11,367 nt of DNA from Pedococcus sp. (GTDB taxonomy: Bacteria; Actinomycetota; Actinomycetes; Actinomycetales; Dermatophilaceae). Numbering within the stretch: position 1 is the first letter of the stretch; each line of letters starts with the position of its first letter. Where the stretch lies: positions 1 to 11,367 of the forward strand of contig JAICSZ010000029.1 of assembly GCA_025936615.1 (NCBI GenBank). The letters are read 5' to 3'. The notes under the pieces are model-generated. The model had not been told where the DNA came from. It worked only from the letters and a program-made list of their open reading frames with translations, and searched no databases. Shown piece by piece: positions 1-5,370 of the stretch. The position numbers and the translations under genes are program-made.

Positions 1-292
1 CGCCGCCCACAACTATCCCGACACGCCTCGGACGGGCGACCCCGTCACCGGTCTCGACGACCTGGCCGGCGTGCCCTCGTAATACGACCTCCCCGGGGGC
101 ACCGCCCGCCACGACGACGGGACCCTCGTGTCGGCGGGTGGCCGGGTGCTGTCCGTGGTTGCCCTCGGCGACAGCCTCGCCCAGGCGCGGGAGCGGGTCT
201 ACGAGGCGGTCGACCACGTGGCCCTCGAGGGCTCGCACCACCGCACCGACATCGCGCTCGCCGCCGAGCGGGACGAGCTGCACGTCGGCTGA
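1..292 (+). pseudogene. purD: purD 3' end (phosphoribosylamine-glycine ligase), interrupted by an in-frame TAA
   Basis: This is the C-terminal part of GAR synthetase, which joins glycine to 5-phosphoribosylamine with ATP in step 2 of purine synthesis; the 5' part lies outside the window. Reading from base 2, the frame gives AAHNYPDTPRTGDPVTGLDD, then after the interruption LVSAGGRVLSVVALGDSL and GSHHRTDIALAAE, all typical of the PurD C-terminal domain. The same frame is broken by TAA at 80-82; both sides stay in phase, so this is a substitution and not a frameshift. Just after the stop, the place where the family has a very conserved HAGT reads LPGGT, so several unfavourable changes cluster here. 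Truncation at 80 would remove about 70 residues. Either the gene is decaying (with another purD elsewhere), or this short stretch contains sequence errors. The natural stop is TGA at 290-292, 3 bp from the stop of the convergent transporter gene. The family call is secure; the non-functional status is not. Confidence 0.7.
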
Positions 293-295
293 GGG

Positions 296-1696
296 TCACC
301 TGGCCCGCGGTGCCAACAGGGCGCCGACGGCGGCGAGGACGACAGAACCGCCCATCAGCATCCCGAACACCGTCCCTGCGGGATGCGGCGCGGTCCAGGC
401 GATCGCGGCGCCCGACACCGCGTAGGCGACGGCCTGGGAGACCGAGGGCGCGAGGAACGTCGCGGCCGAGTTCCGGCCCTGGTCGGCCGGCGTGGACAGG
501 GCGAGTACCTGCGTCGAGATCGTCGGTGAGCTCAGGCCCATCCCGACGCCCGCGGCCGCCCACAGGCCGAGCCCGGCCCAGGTGGGCAGCGCGCCCACGG
601 CCAGCATTGCGGGCCCGGCCACCCCCACCGCGACGAGCACGAAGCCGGTGCGCAGCCGAGCCACGGCCGAGGTGCGCCGCTGGGTCACCGCGAGCCCCTG
701 CACCTGGGACCCGGCGGCCCAGAAGAGCCCAGTGATGGTCAGGCTCACGCCGGCCTCCGTGGGGCCGTAGCCGTGCACCTCGGTCAGCATCAGCGGGAGG
801 AGACCGCCGGTGGCGCCGAACGCTGCGCCGAGGAGGCCGCGCAGCAGGGTGAGTGCCGGTATGCCGGGTGCTCCCCTCAGTGCCCCCGCCGGCAGGATCG
901 CGTGCAGCGCCGGCACCAGGGCCGCCACGGCGACCAGGAGCAGGAGCCCACCCCCCGCCTGCGGCAGTCCGGTCCTGGTGACCAAGGAGGCGCCGGCGGT
1001 CAGGGCACCGAGGCCGAGAGCCGCCAGGAGCGCCCACTGGGTGGCCGACCGCGACTGCCTGCGCGCATCGGCCGAGTCGAGGTGGTCGGTCGCGGCTCGT
1101 CCAGCGGGGGCACCGAGCGCCGGCCGCAGGGAACACCACACCGGCACCAGCAGCGCGATGCCCACGAGGAAGACGGCCCTCCAGCTGACCTGCTCGGCGA
1201 TGACACCGGCCACCGAGGGCCCGAGCAGCGAAGGCAGCACCCACGCAGCGGCGAAGGTGGCGAAGATCTTGGGGCGCAGCTGTGGTGGGAGGGCGCGGGC
1301 CACGAGCACCGTGAGGCCGACGTCGAGCAGGCCCTCGGCCAGGCCACCCACCAGTCGGCCCGCGACGAAGACGCCCATCAGCGGCGCCAGCCCCATGAGC
1401 AGCTCACCCGCGACGAACAGGCCCATCCCGGCATACAGCACCGGCACCGGGCCGCGACGGTCGCTCCACAACCCGGCCACCGTCGTCGCGACGACGAACG
1501 AGATGAGTGGTGCCGCAGCCGCCGCCCCGAACAGCCACAGCCCGTCGAGGTCGTCGGCGACGCTGGGCAGCACCGTCATCACCGCGCGGTTCTCGAACGC
1601 GCCCAGGGTCACCAGTGCGACCGCGCCGATGGCGAAGGGCAGGTGGGCGCGTTGGAGCAGCGATGGGCGGGCGTCGAGCGTGGTGTCGGCGGTCAT
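296..1696 (-). CDS. MFS transporter, probable 14-helix drug/metabolite exporter (DHA2-like)
   Basis: A 466-residue integral membrane protein of the major facilitator superfamily, probably a proton-coupled exporter of small molecules. About 14 hydrophobic segments are visible in a 6+2+6 arrangement, as in the EmrB/QacA (DHA2) group. Motif A is seen as GLWSDRRG at residues 75-82 after helix 2, and a motif C-like LLGPSVAG near residues 157-164 in helix 5, followed by the usual SWRAVFLVGI. The substrate cannot be read from sequence. The ATG at 1694-1696 has no Shine-Dalgarno sequence; a -10-like AAGACT ends 8 nt before it, so the mRNA is probably leaderless. The gene is divergent from purC and is preceded by a MerR-type operator, which suggests induction by a ligand-sensing MerR regulator encoded elsewhere. 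It ends 3 bp from the purD stop with no obvious terminator between them. Confidence 0.88.
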   Translation of the reverse strand: MTADTTLDARPSLLQRAHLPFAIGAVALVTLGAFENRAVMTVLPSVADDLDGLWLFGAAAAAPLISFVVATTVAGLWSDRRGPVPVLYAGMGLFVAGELLMGLAPLMGVFVAGRLVGGLAEGLLDVGLTVLVARALPPQLRPKIFATFAAAWVLPSLLGPSVAGVIAEQVSWRAVFLVGIALLVPVWCSLRPALGAPAGRAATDHLDSADARRQSRSATQWALLAALGLGALTAGASLVTRTGLPQAGGGLLLLVAVAALVPALHAILPAGALRGAPGIPALTLLRGLLGAAFGATGGLLPLMLTEVHGYGPTEAGVSLTITGLFWAAGSQVQGLAVTQRRTSAVARLRTGFVLVAVGVAGPAMLAVGALPTWAGLGLWAAAGVGMGLSSPTISTQVLALSTPADQGRNSAATFLAPSVSQAVAYAVSGAAIAWTAPHPAGTVFGMLMGGSVVLAAVGALLAPRAR

Positions 1697-1704
1697 GGTG
1701 GGAC

Positions 1705-1735
1705 AGTCTTGAAGTTGAAGCCAACTTCAAGTCAA
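1705..1735 (-). promoter_or_regulatory. Promoter of the MFS gene with 19-bp spacer (MerR-type architecture)
   Basis: On the minus strand, TTGACT (1730-1735) and AAGACT (1705-1710) are separated by exactly 19 bp. A 19-20 bp spacer, too long for normal RNA polymerase, is the hallmark of promoters activated by MerR-family regulators through DNA distortion. The -10 lies 8 nt from the ATG, predicting transcription from at or next to the start codon. The hexamers and spacing are read directly; the regulation is inferred. Confidence 0.6.
1708..1731. promoter_or_regulatory. Inverted-repeat operator, probably for a MerR-family regulator
   Basis: A perfect 10-bp inverted repeat, CTTGAAGTTG (1708-1717) and CAACTTCAAG (1722-1731), separated by 4 bp (aagc). 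It occupies the spacer of the MFS promoter and overlaps both hexamers. Arm length and position match a MerR-type dimer site. No merR gene is in the window, so the regulator would be encoded elsewhere. The purC start lies 55 bp beyond the far arm, so an effect on purC is possible but not shown. Confidence 0.65.
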
Positions 1736-1773
1736 GTCGCTCGCCCTGGTGGAGGCGATCAGGTGTCGGCTGC

Positions 1774-1779
1774 CAAGAT
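1774..1779 (+). promoter_or_regulatory. Tentative -10 element of purC (leaderless start)
   Basis: The purC ATG has no convincing Shine-Dalgarno sequence within 15 nt. CAAGAT ends 6 nt upstream of the ATG and could serve as a -10, placing transcription start at the ATG itself; TGGAGG at 1750-1755 is a poor -35 with an 18-bp spacer. Only a candidate. Confidence 0.25.
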
Positions 1780-1785
1780 GTCGCC

Positions 1786-2694
1786 ATGACGTCGTCGCAG
1801 TCCACCGCGCCCGACCTGCCCGGCTTTGCTCACGTCTACTCCGGCAAGGTCCGCGACCTCTATGCGCCGGTCGACCCCCAGACCGGACAGGCCCGCACGG
1901 ACGCGCTGCTGCTCGTGGCCAGCGACCGGCTCTCGGCGTTCGACTTCGTCCTCGACAGCCCGATCCCGGACAAGGGGGCGGTGCTGACCCAGCTGTCCCT
2001 GTGGTGGTTCGAGCAGCTCGCCGACCTCGTGCCCAACCACGTGGTGTCGACCGACGTGCCGACGGAGGTGACCGGGCGAGCGGTGCTGGTGCGCCGGCTC
2101 GAGATGCTGCCGGTGGAGTGCGTCGCCCGGGCCTACCTCACCGGGGGCGGGTTGCGCGAGTACCAGACGGACCGCCGGGTGAGTGGGGTCGAGCTGCCCG
2201 ATGGCCTCGTCGACGGCTCGCGGCTCCCCGAGCCGGTGTTCACGCCGTCCACGAAGGCGCCCCAGGGGGAGCACGACCAGCCGATGCCGTATGCCGCGGT
2301 CGAGGGTGCCGTCGGCCCCCGCCTCGCTGCTCGCGCACGCGACCTGACCGTGCGGATCCTCAACCGTGGCAACGAGATCGCGGCGGAGCGTGGGATCCTC
2401 ATCGCGGACACGAAGGTGGAGTTCGGCGTCGAGGGCGAGGAGCTGGTCCTGGCCGACGAGGTGCTGACTCCGGACTCGTCCAGGTTCTGGCCGGCCGAGC
2501 AGTGGGAGCCCGGGCACACGCAGCCCTCGTTCGACAAGGAGTTCGTCCGGGAGTGGCTCACCTCACCGGCCAGCGGCTGGGACAAGTCATCCGGCGAGGC
2601 CCCGCCGCCGCTGCCCGGTGACGTGGTGGAGCGGACCCGGGACAAGTACGTCGAGGCCTACGAGCGACTCACCGGACGCCGCTTCAGGGCCTGA
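1786..2694 (+). CDS. purC: SAICAR synthetase (phosphoribosylaminoimidazole-succinocarboxamide synthase)
   Basis: A cytosolic 302-residue enzyme that condenses CAIR with L-aspartate using ATP to give SAICAR, a late step of IMP synthesis. The N-terminal nucleotide-binding motif SGKVRDLY is at 19-26, then LLLVASDRLSAFDFVLDSP from about 41 and IPDKG at 60-64. Central motifs PVECVARAYLTGGGLREYQ and FTPSTKAPQGEHD follow, and the C-terminal catalytic stretch includes ADTKVEFG and DEVLTPDSSRFWP. Length and motif order are normal for the monofunctional enzyme. There is a small insertion (PQTGQARTD, about 31-39) between the first two strands. ATG at 1786 is the only start that leaves a normal N-terminus. 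The gene stands alone, divergent from the MFS gene and convergent with the NAD(P)HX dehydratase gene 25 bp downstream. Confidence 0.97.
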   Translation: MTSSQSTAPDLPGFAHVYSGKVRDLYAPVDPQTGQARTDALLLVASDRLSAFDFVLDSPIPDKGAVLTQLSLWWFEQLADLVPNHVVSTDVPTEVTGRAVLVRRLEMLPVECVARAYLTGGGLREYQTDRRVSGVELPDGLVDGSRLPEPVFTPSTKAPQGEHDQPMPYAAVEGAVGPRLAARARDLTVRILNRGNEIAAERGILIADTKVEFGVEGEELVLADEVLTPDSSRFWPAEQWEPGHTQPSFDKEFVREWLTSPASGWDKSSGEAPPPLPGDVVERTRDKYVEAYERLTGRRFRA

Positions 2695-2713
2695 GCGGCA
2701 CCGTGCGGACGCA

Positions 2714-2728
2714 GCTCCGTCACGGAGC
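2714..2728. terminator. Small stem-loop between convergent purC and NAD(P)HX dehydratase gene
   Basis: A 6-bp perfect stem, GCTCCG (2714-2719) and CGGAGC (2723-2728), with a 3-nt loop that is the stop codon of the minus-strand gene. It sits 20 bp after the purC stop. There is no T-tract on either strand, so its role as a bidirectional terminator is a guess from position. Confidence 0.3.
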
Positions 2729-3601
2729 CAGGTCCTCGACCAACCGTGGCACCCGAGCTGCGATCTCGCGGGTCAGGAAGCCGACGGTGCCCACCTCCCG
2801 GGCCAGCTCGTCGCCGGCGACGCCGTGCAGGTGGGCTGCCCAGACGGCCGCCTGGTCGGCATCAGCTCCTCGGCCGAGGAGCCCGGCGACGATCCCGGCC
2901 TGCACGTCCCCCGAGCCGGACACCCCGAGGCCCGGTCCGCCGCTGTCCGACGACCACAGCCGCCCGTCCGGGGAGGCAACAGTCTTGGTGCGACCACCAC
3001 AGAGGACCACAAGTCCCGCGTGGGCGGCGAGCCTGCCGGCGGCTCGGCCGGGGTCGCGCACGACCTCGCTCTCGTCCACGGCCAAGGTCTTCGCCACCTC
3101 AGTCGGGTTGGCACTCACCACGCACCGGCCGCCGAGGTGGCGGACATCGCCGTGACCCTCGCCGAGGTAGGCGGACGCCACGGCGTCGATCACCAGCGGT
3201 CCGTCGAGTGCCGGCACCAGGGCGTGCATCAGCTCCAGGGTCGCCTCCACGTCCGAGAAGCCGGAGCCGATGAGGACGGCGTCCGCCTCGCGGGCCAGCT
3301 CGAGCAGGCGCTCTCCGGACCGGGGCTCCAGGTTGCCGTCGGGCGAGGTCGGCACGGGCACCACGAGCGCCTCGGGCACCGCGACCGCCACGGCTGCCGC
3401 CACCGACTCGGCGGTGGCGATCTGCAGCTTGCCCGCGCCCGCCCGCAGCACCGCCTCACCGGCGAGCAGCACCGCACCGGGCGTGTGCGCGGTGCCACCG
3501 ACGACGAGCACGCGGCCGCGAGCCTCCTTGTCCTCGCCCGGTTCCGGGAGCGGCCACCGACGCAGCAACCCCGGCGTGATGTCGATCGCCTCAGCCGGCA
3601 T
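2720..3601 (-). CDS. nnrD: ADP/ATP-dependent NAD(P)H-hydrate dehydratase, stand-alone (NnrD/YjeF C-terminal type)
   Basis: A 293-residue ribokinase-fold enzyme expected to dehydrate damaged S-NAD(P)HX back to NAD(P)H. Visible signatures are KEARGRVLVVGG (25-36), the Ala-rich helix PGAVLLAGEAVLRAGAGKL, the substrate-loop equivalent SANPTEVAKTL (163-173), GLVVLCGG (196-203) and the anion hole/catalytic GSGDVQAGIVAGLL (229-242; Asp232 is the expected base). It lacks the N-terminal epimerase (NnrE) domain found in bifunctional proteins, as in the short actinobacterial homologues. A few residues differ from the E. coli form (Asn for the loop His, Cys before GG), which I recall as common in this actinobacterial subgroup. 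The start overlaps the end of the upstream phosphatase gene by 11 bp and has only a weak ribosome site, so translation is probably coupled. Confidence 0.85.
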   Translation of the reverse strand: MPAEAIDITPGLLRRWPLPEPGEDKEARGRVLVVGGTAHTPGAVLLAGEAVLRAGAGKLQIATAESVAAAVAVAVPEALVVPVPTSPDGNLEPRSGERLLELAREADAVLIGSGFSDVEATLELMHALVPALDGPLVIDAVASAYLGEGHGDVRHLGGRCVVSANPTEVAKTLAVDESEVVRDPGRAAGRLAAHAGLVVLCGGRTKTVASPDGRLWSSDSGGPGLGVSGSGDVQAGIVAGLLGRGADADQAAVWAAHLHGVAGDELAREVGTVGFLTREIAARVPRLVEDLAP

Positions 3602-4361
3602 GTCCGGTCCGTTCCGCCTTGCTCGGCTCGGCGGTGGCCGCCGCCGTGGACCGGTCGACGGCCTCGGTGTCGGCGAACTTCACGAGGTCCAGGCATCCGT
3701 CGCTCGAGCCGTAGGTCGTCATGGAGCAGTTGGGCAGCCGCTCATGCTTGTCGATGTCGAGCAGCTCCTGCTCGGTCAGGTTCTCCAGCACGTACCGGAA
3801 GCTCATGATCACGGCCTGGTGCGTGAACAGCCATACCCGCCTGCCCTCGTAGCCGTCCCGCAGGTCCTGCAGGAGGGAGCGGATGCGGAGCGTGACGTCG
3901 CACCAGCTCTCGCCCGACGGAGGTTGGTAGTAGAACTTCCCGACGTGGTTGCGGCGCTCGGCCTCCTGGGCGTAGTCCGCCTCGATGCCTCGCCAGGTCA
4001 ACCGGTCGAAGGCCCCCAGGTCGCGCTCGCGCAGCCGCTCGTCGGTCACAGGCTCGCTGTGCCCCTGCCAAGCAGCCAGGGCCCGCTCGGCGGTCTCGGC
4101 TGCGCGCCGGTAGGGCGAGCACACGACGACCTCGGGCCGGCGGTCGTCGGCCAGGTCGTCGATCAGGTGGCCCACCGCGTCCGCCTGCTGCTTGCCGGTG
4201 TCCGAGAGTGGCACGTCGGCGTCCCGAAGCTCGATGTCCAGGCGCTCGGCCTTCTGCTCCCTCGCTTCACTGTCGGCGAGGTTGCCGAGGCTCTCGCCGT
4301 GCCTGACGAGCACCAGCTCGCTGGGCCAGCGCGTCGTGGTGACCAGAGATCCTCGGGGCAT
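3591..4361 (-). CDS. Histidine phosphatase family protein (phosphoglycerate mutase-like)
   Basis: A 256-residue cytosolic phosphatase of the RHG superfamily, acting through a phosphohistidine intermediate; the substrate is unknown. The catalytic core is visible: LVRHGESLGN with the nucleophile His21, SPYRRAAET with Arg85, RERDLGAF with the acid Glu112, and the second His181 in LFTHQAVI (replacing the more usual HG). FYYQPPSGESW (143-153) is typical of a larger insert-bearing subgroup. The last 20-30 residues are Ala/Thr/Glu-rich and probably disordered. ATG at 4359-4361 is chosen because GAAAGGTG lies 7 nt upstream; an open frame extends to 4529 but crosses the hairpin at 4438-4485 and has no family similarity. 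It is the first gene of a two-gene unit with the NAD(P)HX dehydratase (11-bp overlap). Confidence 0.88.
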   Translation of the reverse strand: MPRGSLVTTTRWPSELVLVRHGESLGNLADSEAREQKAERLDIELRDADVPLSDTGKQQADAVGHLIDDLADDRRPEVVVCSPYRRAAETAERALAAWQGHSEPVTDERLRERDLGAFDRLTWRGIEADYAQEAERRNHVGKFYYQPPSGESWCDVTLRIRSLLQDLRDGYEGRRVWLFTHQAVIMSFRYVLENLTEQELLDIDKHERLPNCSMTTYGSSDGCLDLVKFADTEAVDRSTAAATAEPSKAERTGHAG

Positions 4362-4437
4362 TGCTCGGCACCTTTCGTCGGGGCATGGTGCCACCCTCCA
4401 TACCCCGTAATGCCGCGCGCTCACCTGCCGCCCGCAG

Positions 4438-4485
4438 GTCTTTGAGGGGTCTGACGCCCCCTGGTCCGTCAGACCCCTCAAAGAC
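4438..4485. terminator. Perfect 19-bp stem hairpin, probable terminator or intergenic repeat
   Basis: Arms 4438-4456 (core CTTTGAGGGGTCTGACG) and 4467-4485 are perfect reverse complements with a 10-nt loop. It follows the minus-strand secreted-protein gene by 21 bp and precedes the phosphatase gene. There is no T-tract, which is common for actinobacterial terminators. A second smaller stem, ACCTGC (4423-4428) and GCAGGT (4434-4439), abuts and overlaps it by two bases, so the two cannot both form fully. It is probably the terminator of the DUF4242/secreted-protein operon, although the length and perfection also fit a dispersed repeat. Confidence 0.65.
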
Positions 4486-4506
4486 TCCCCCATGGGTCGA
4501 GTGCGA

Positions 4507-5031
4507 TCAGTGGTGCATCGCCATCGCACCGGAGCACAGCGGGACGGCCGGGCTGAAGTCCTTGAAGATGCCGTCGGAGTTGGCGCGCCAGATCCAGTAG
4601 TGCAGCTTCCACACGCCCAGCGAGGGCAGGTACGTGAAGGTCTGGCCGAGCAGGTGCGGCGCCGGGTCGGTGGGAGCGCCCGGCACGACGTACTCGACCG
4701 CGACCAGCCGCGGCGACCCGCTGGACTCGTCGTAGACCAGCGCCTCGGGCGTGGTGGCCCTGAGCGCGCCCTTGTCCGCCAGCAGGTCCATCCGGACGTA
4801 GTGCTGGCCCATACCCTTGGACATGCCGTCGTCCATGCAGTCCAGGAAGCGCGTGTAGCCGGCCTTCTCTGCGTTGGGCACGCTGTGGAAGCGCGCGGTC
4901 GCCTGCCGTACCGCGTTGAGGTCCGGCTGGCTGCCCTGGGCCGAGGCCGCGGGGAGTGCCACGCCTGCCGCGGCGAGCAGCAGGGCGCCCGCCGCGACGA
5001 GGCGGGCCTTGCGCTGGGTGACGTTCCTCAT
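4507..5031 (-). CDS. Secreted protein of unknown function (conserved actinobacterial family)
   Basis: A 174-residue precursor. The N-terminus has basic residues (MRNVTQRKAR), a hydrophobic core rich in Ala/Leu/Val and a likely signal-peptidase site ASA|QG near residue 31, so the mature protein of about 143 residues should be exported. The mature part starts with a helical ATARFHSVPNAEKAGY, then GMGQHYVRMDLL (73-84), PEALVYD, LVAVEYVVPG (109-118), LLGQTF, and WKLHYWIWRANSDGIF (141-156). Cys65 and Cys166 could form a disulfide; the tail ends MHH. I recognise the GMGQHYV...VAVEYVVP...W.LH.W.W..N..G.F pattern from uncharacterised actinobacterial proteins but know no function. ATG at 5029-5031 is chosen for the signal peptide and the upstream AGGAAGG; longer in-frame starts lie inside the DUF4242 gene. 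It is 4 bp downstream of that gene, so co-transcribed. Confidence 0.85.
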   Translation of the reverse strand: MRNVTQRKARLVAAGALLLAAAGVALPAASAQGSQPDLNAVRQATARFHSVPNAEKAGYTRFLDCMDDGMSKGMGQHYVRMDLLADKGALRATTPEALVYDESSGSPRLVAVEYVVPGAPTDPAPHLLGQTFTYLPSLGVWKLHYWIWRANSDGIFKDFSPAVPLCSGAMAMHH

Positions 5032-5035
5032 GACG

Positions 5036-5287
5036 TCACGACCCTTCCTGCACGGGGTAGATCTCGTCGGCGACGAGCCCGTGCGCCTCGCGGTGCACGG
5101 TGTTGGCGGCGTCTGCGGACGGCGCCTCGACGAGGCAGAAGATCTTGCCGGCGCCTTCGTCGACCCAGTACCGCAGGTAGTTGACGTCGTAGCCCGCCTG
5201 TTCCTGCAGGTCGGCCATGTGGGCGTTGGCGACGTCTGCGACTGCGACTCCGCCCTCGATGGTGTGGACATCCATGAAAAGTGGCAT
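5036..5287 (-). CDS. DUF4242 family small protein (SCO4226-like, possible nickel/metal binder)
   Basis: An 83-residue protein that spans the whole domain. It begins MPLFMDVH (His8), has His23 in NAHMADLQEQ, the central strand KIFCLVEAPSADAA (48-61) and ends HREAHGLVADEIYPVQEG, the pattern of DUF4242, a ferredoxin-like small domain. The Streptomyces coelicolor member SCO4226 has been described as nickel-binding; whether this protein binds metal is not shown by sequence. There is no signal peptide, so it is cytoplasmic. The ATG has a good ribosome site (AAGGGGAG, 5 nt upstream). It is the first gene of a two-gene operon with the secreted protein 4 bp downstream. Its leader contains a small stem (CCCCG 5305-5309, CGGGG 5315-5319) and its promoter shares a 16-bp element with the adjacent regulator gene. 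Confidence 0.88.
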   Translation of the reverse strand: MPLFMDVHTIEGGVAVADVANAHMADLQEQAGYDVNYLRYWVDEGAGKIFCLVEAPSADAANTVHREAHGLVADEIYPVQEGS

Positions 5288-5324
5288 CTCGTCTCCCCTT
5301 CGTTCCCCGTGGATCGGGGTCAGC

Positions 5325-5340
5325 GAAACGGTAGGAGCGC
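5325..5340 (-). promoter_or_regulatory. Predicted promoter element of the DUF4242 operon, shared with the LAL regulator gene
   Basis: The minus strand reads GCGCTCCTACCGTTTC. TACCGT (5328-5333) fits the actinobacterial -10 pattern TAnnnT, giving a leader of about 34 nt with a Shine-Dalgarno sequence. The same element, with 14 of 16 bases identical, lies before the LAL regulator gene (7981-7996). No good -35 is visible. Confidence 0.5.
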
Positions 5341-5370
5341 CGGTTCCGCGTGAGGATCGGTGACGAGTGC

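Noticed and set aside
773..1789. Plus-strand open frames of 300-338 codons
   Set aside because: Antisense to the MFS gene, whose membrane helices and motif A are clear; translations are Arg/Gln/His-rich with no recognisable fold.
2618..3808. Plus-strand open frame of about 400 codons starting inside purC
   Set aside because: Antisense to the NAD(P)HX dehydratase and phosphatase genes; no ribosome site and no family similarity.
4362..4529. N-terminal extension of the phosphatase gene by 56 codons
   Set aside because: Would be translated through the 19-bp hairpin, has no similarity to the family, and a good ribosome site precedes the internal ATG at 4361.
5305..5319. Small stem CCCCG / CGGGG in the DUF4242 leader, considered as a riboswitch or metal-responsive structure
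   Set aside because: Only 5 bp and the leader is about 34 nt, too short for a known riboswitch class; noted in the gene entry only.
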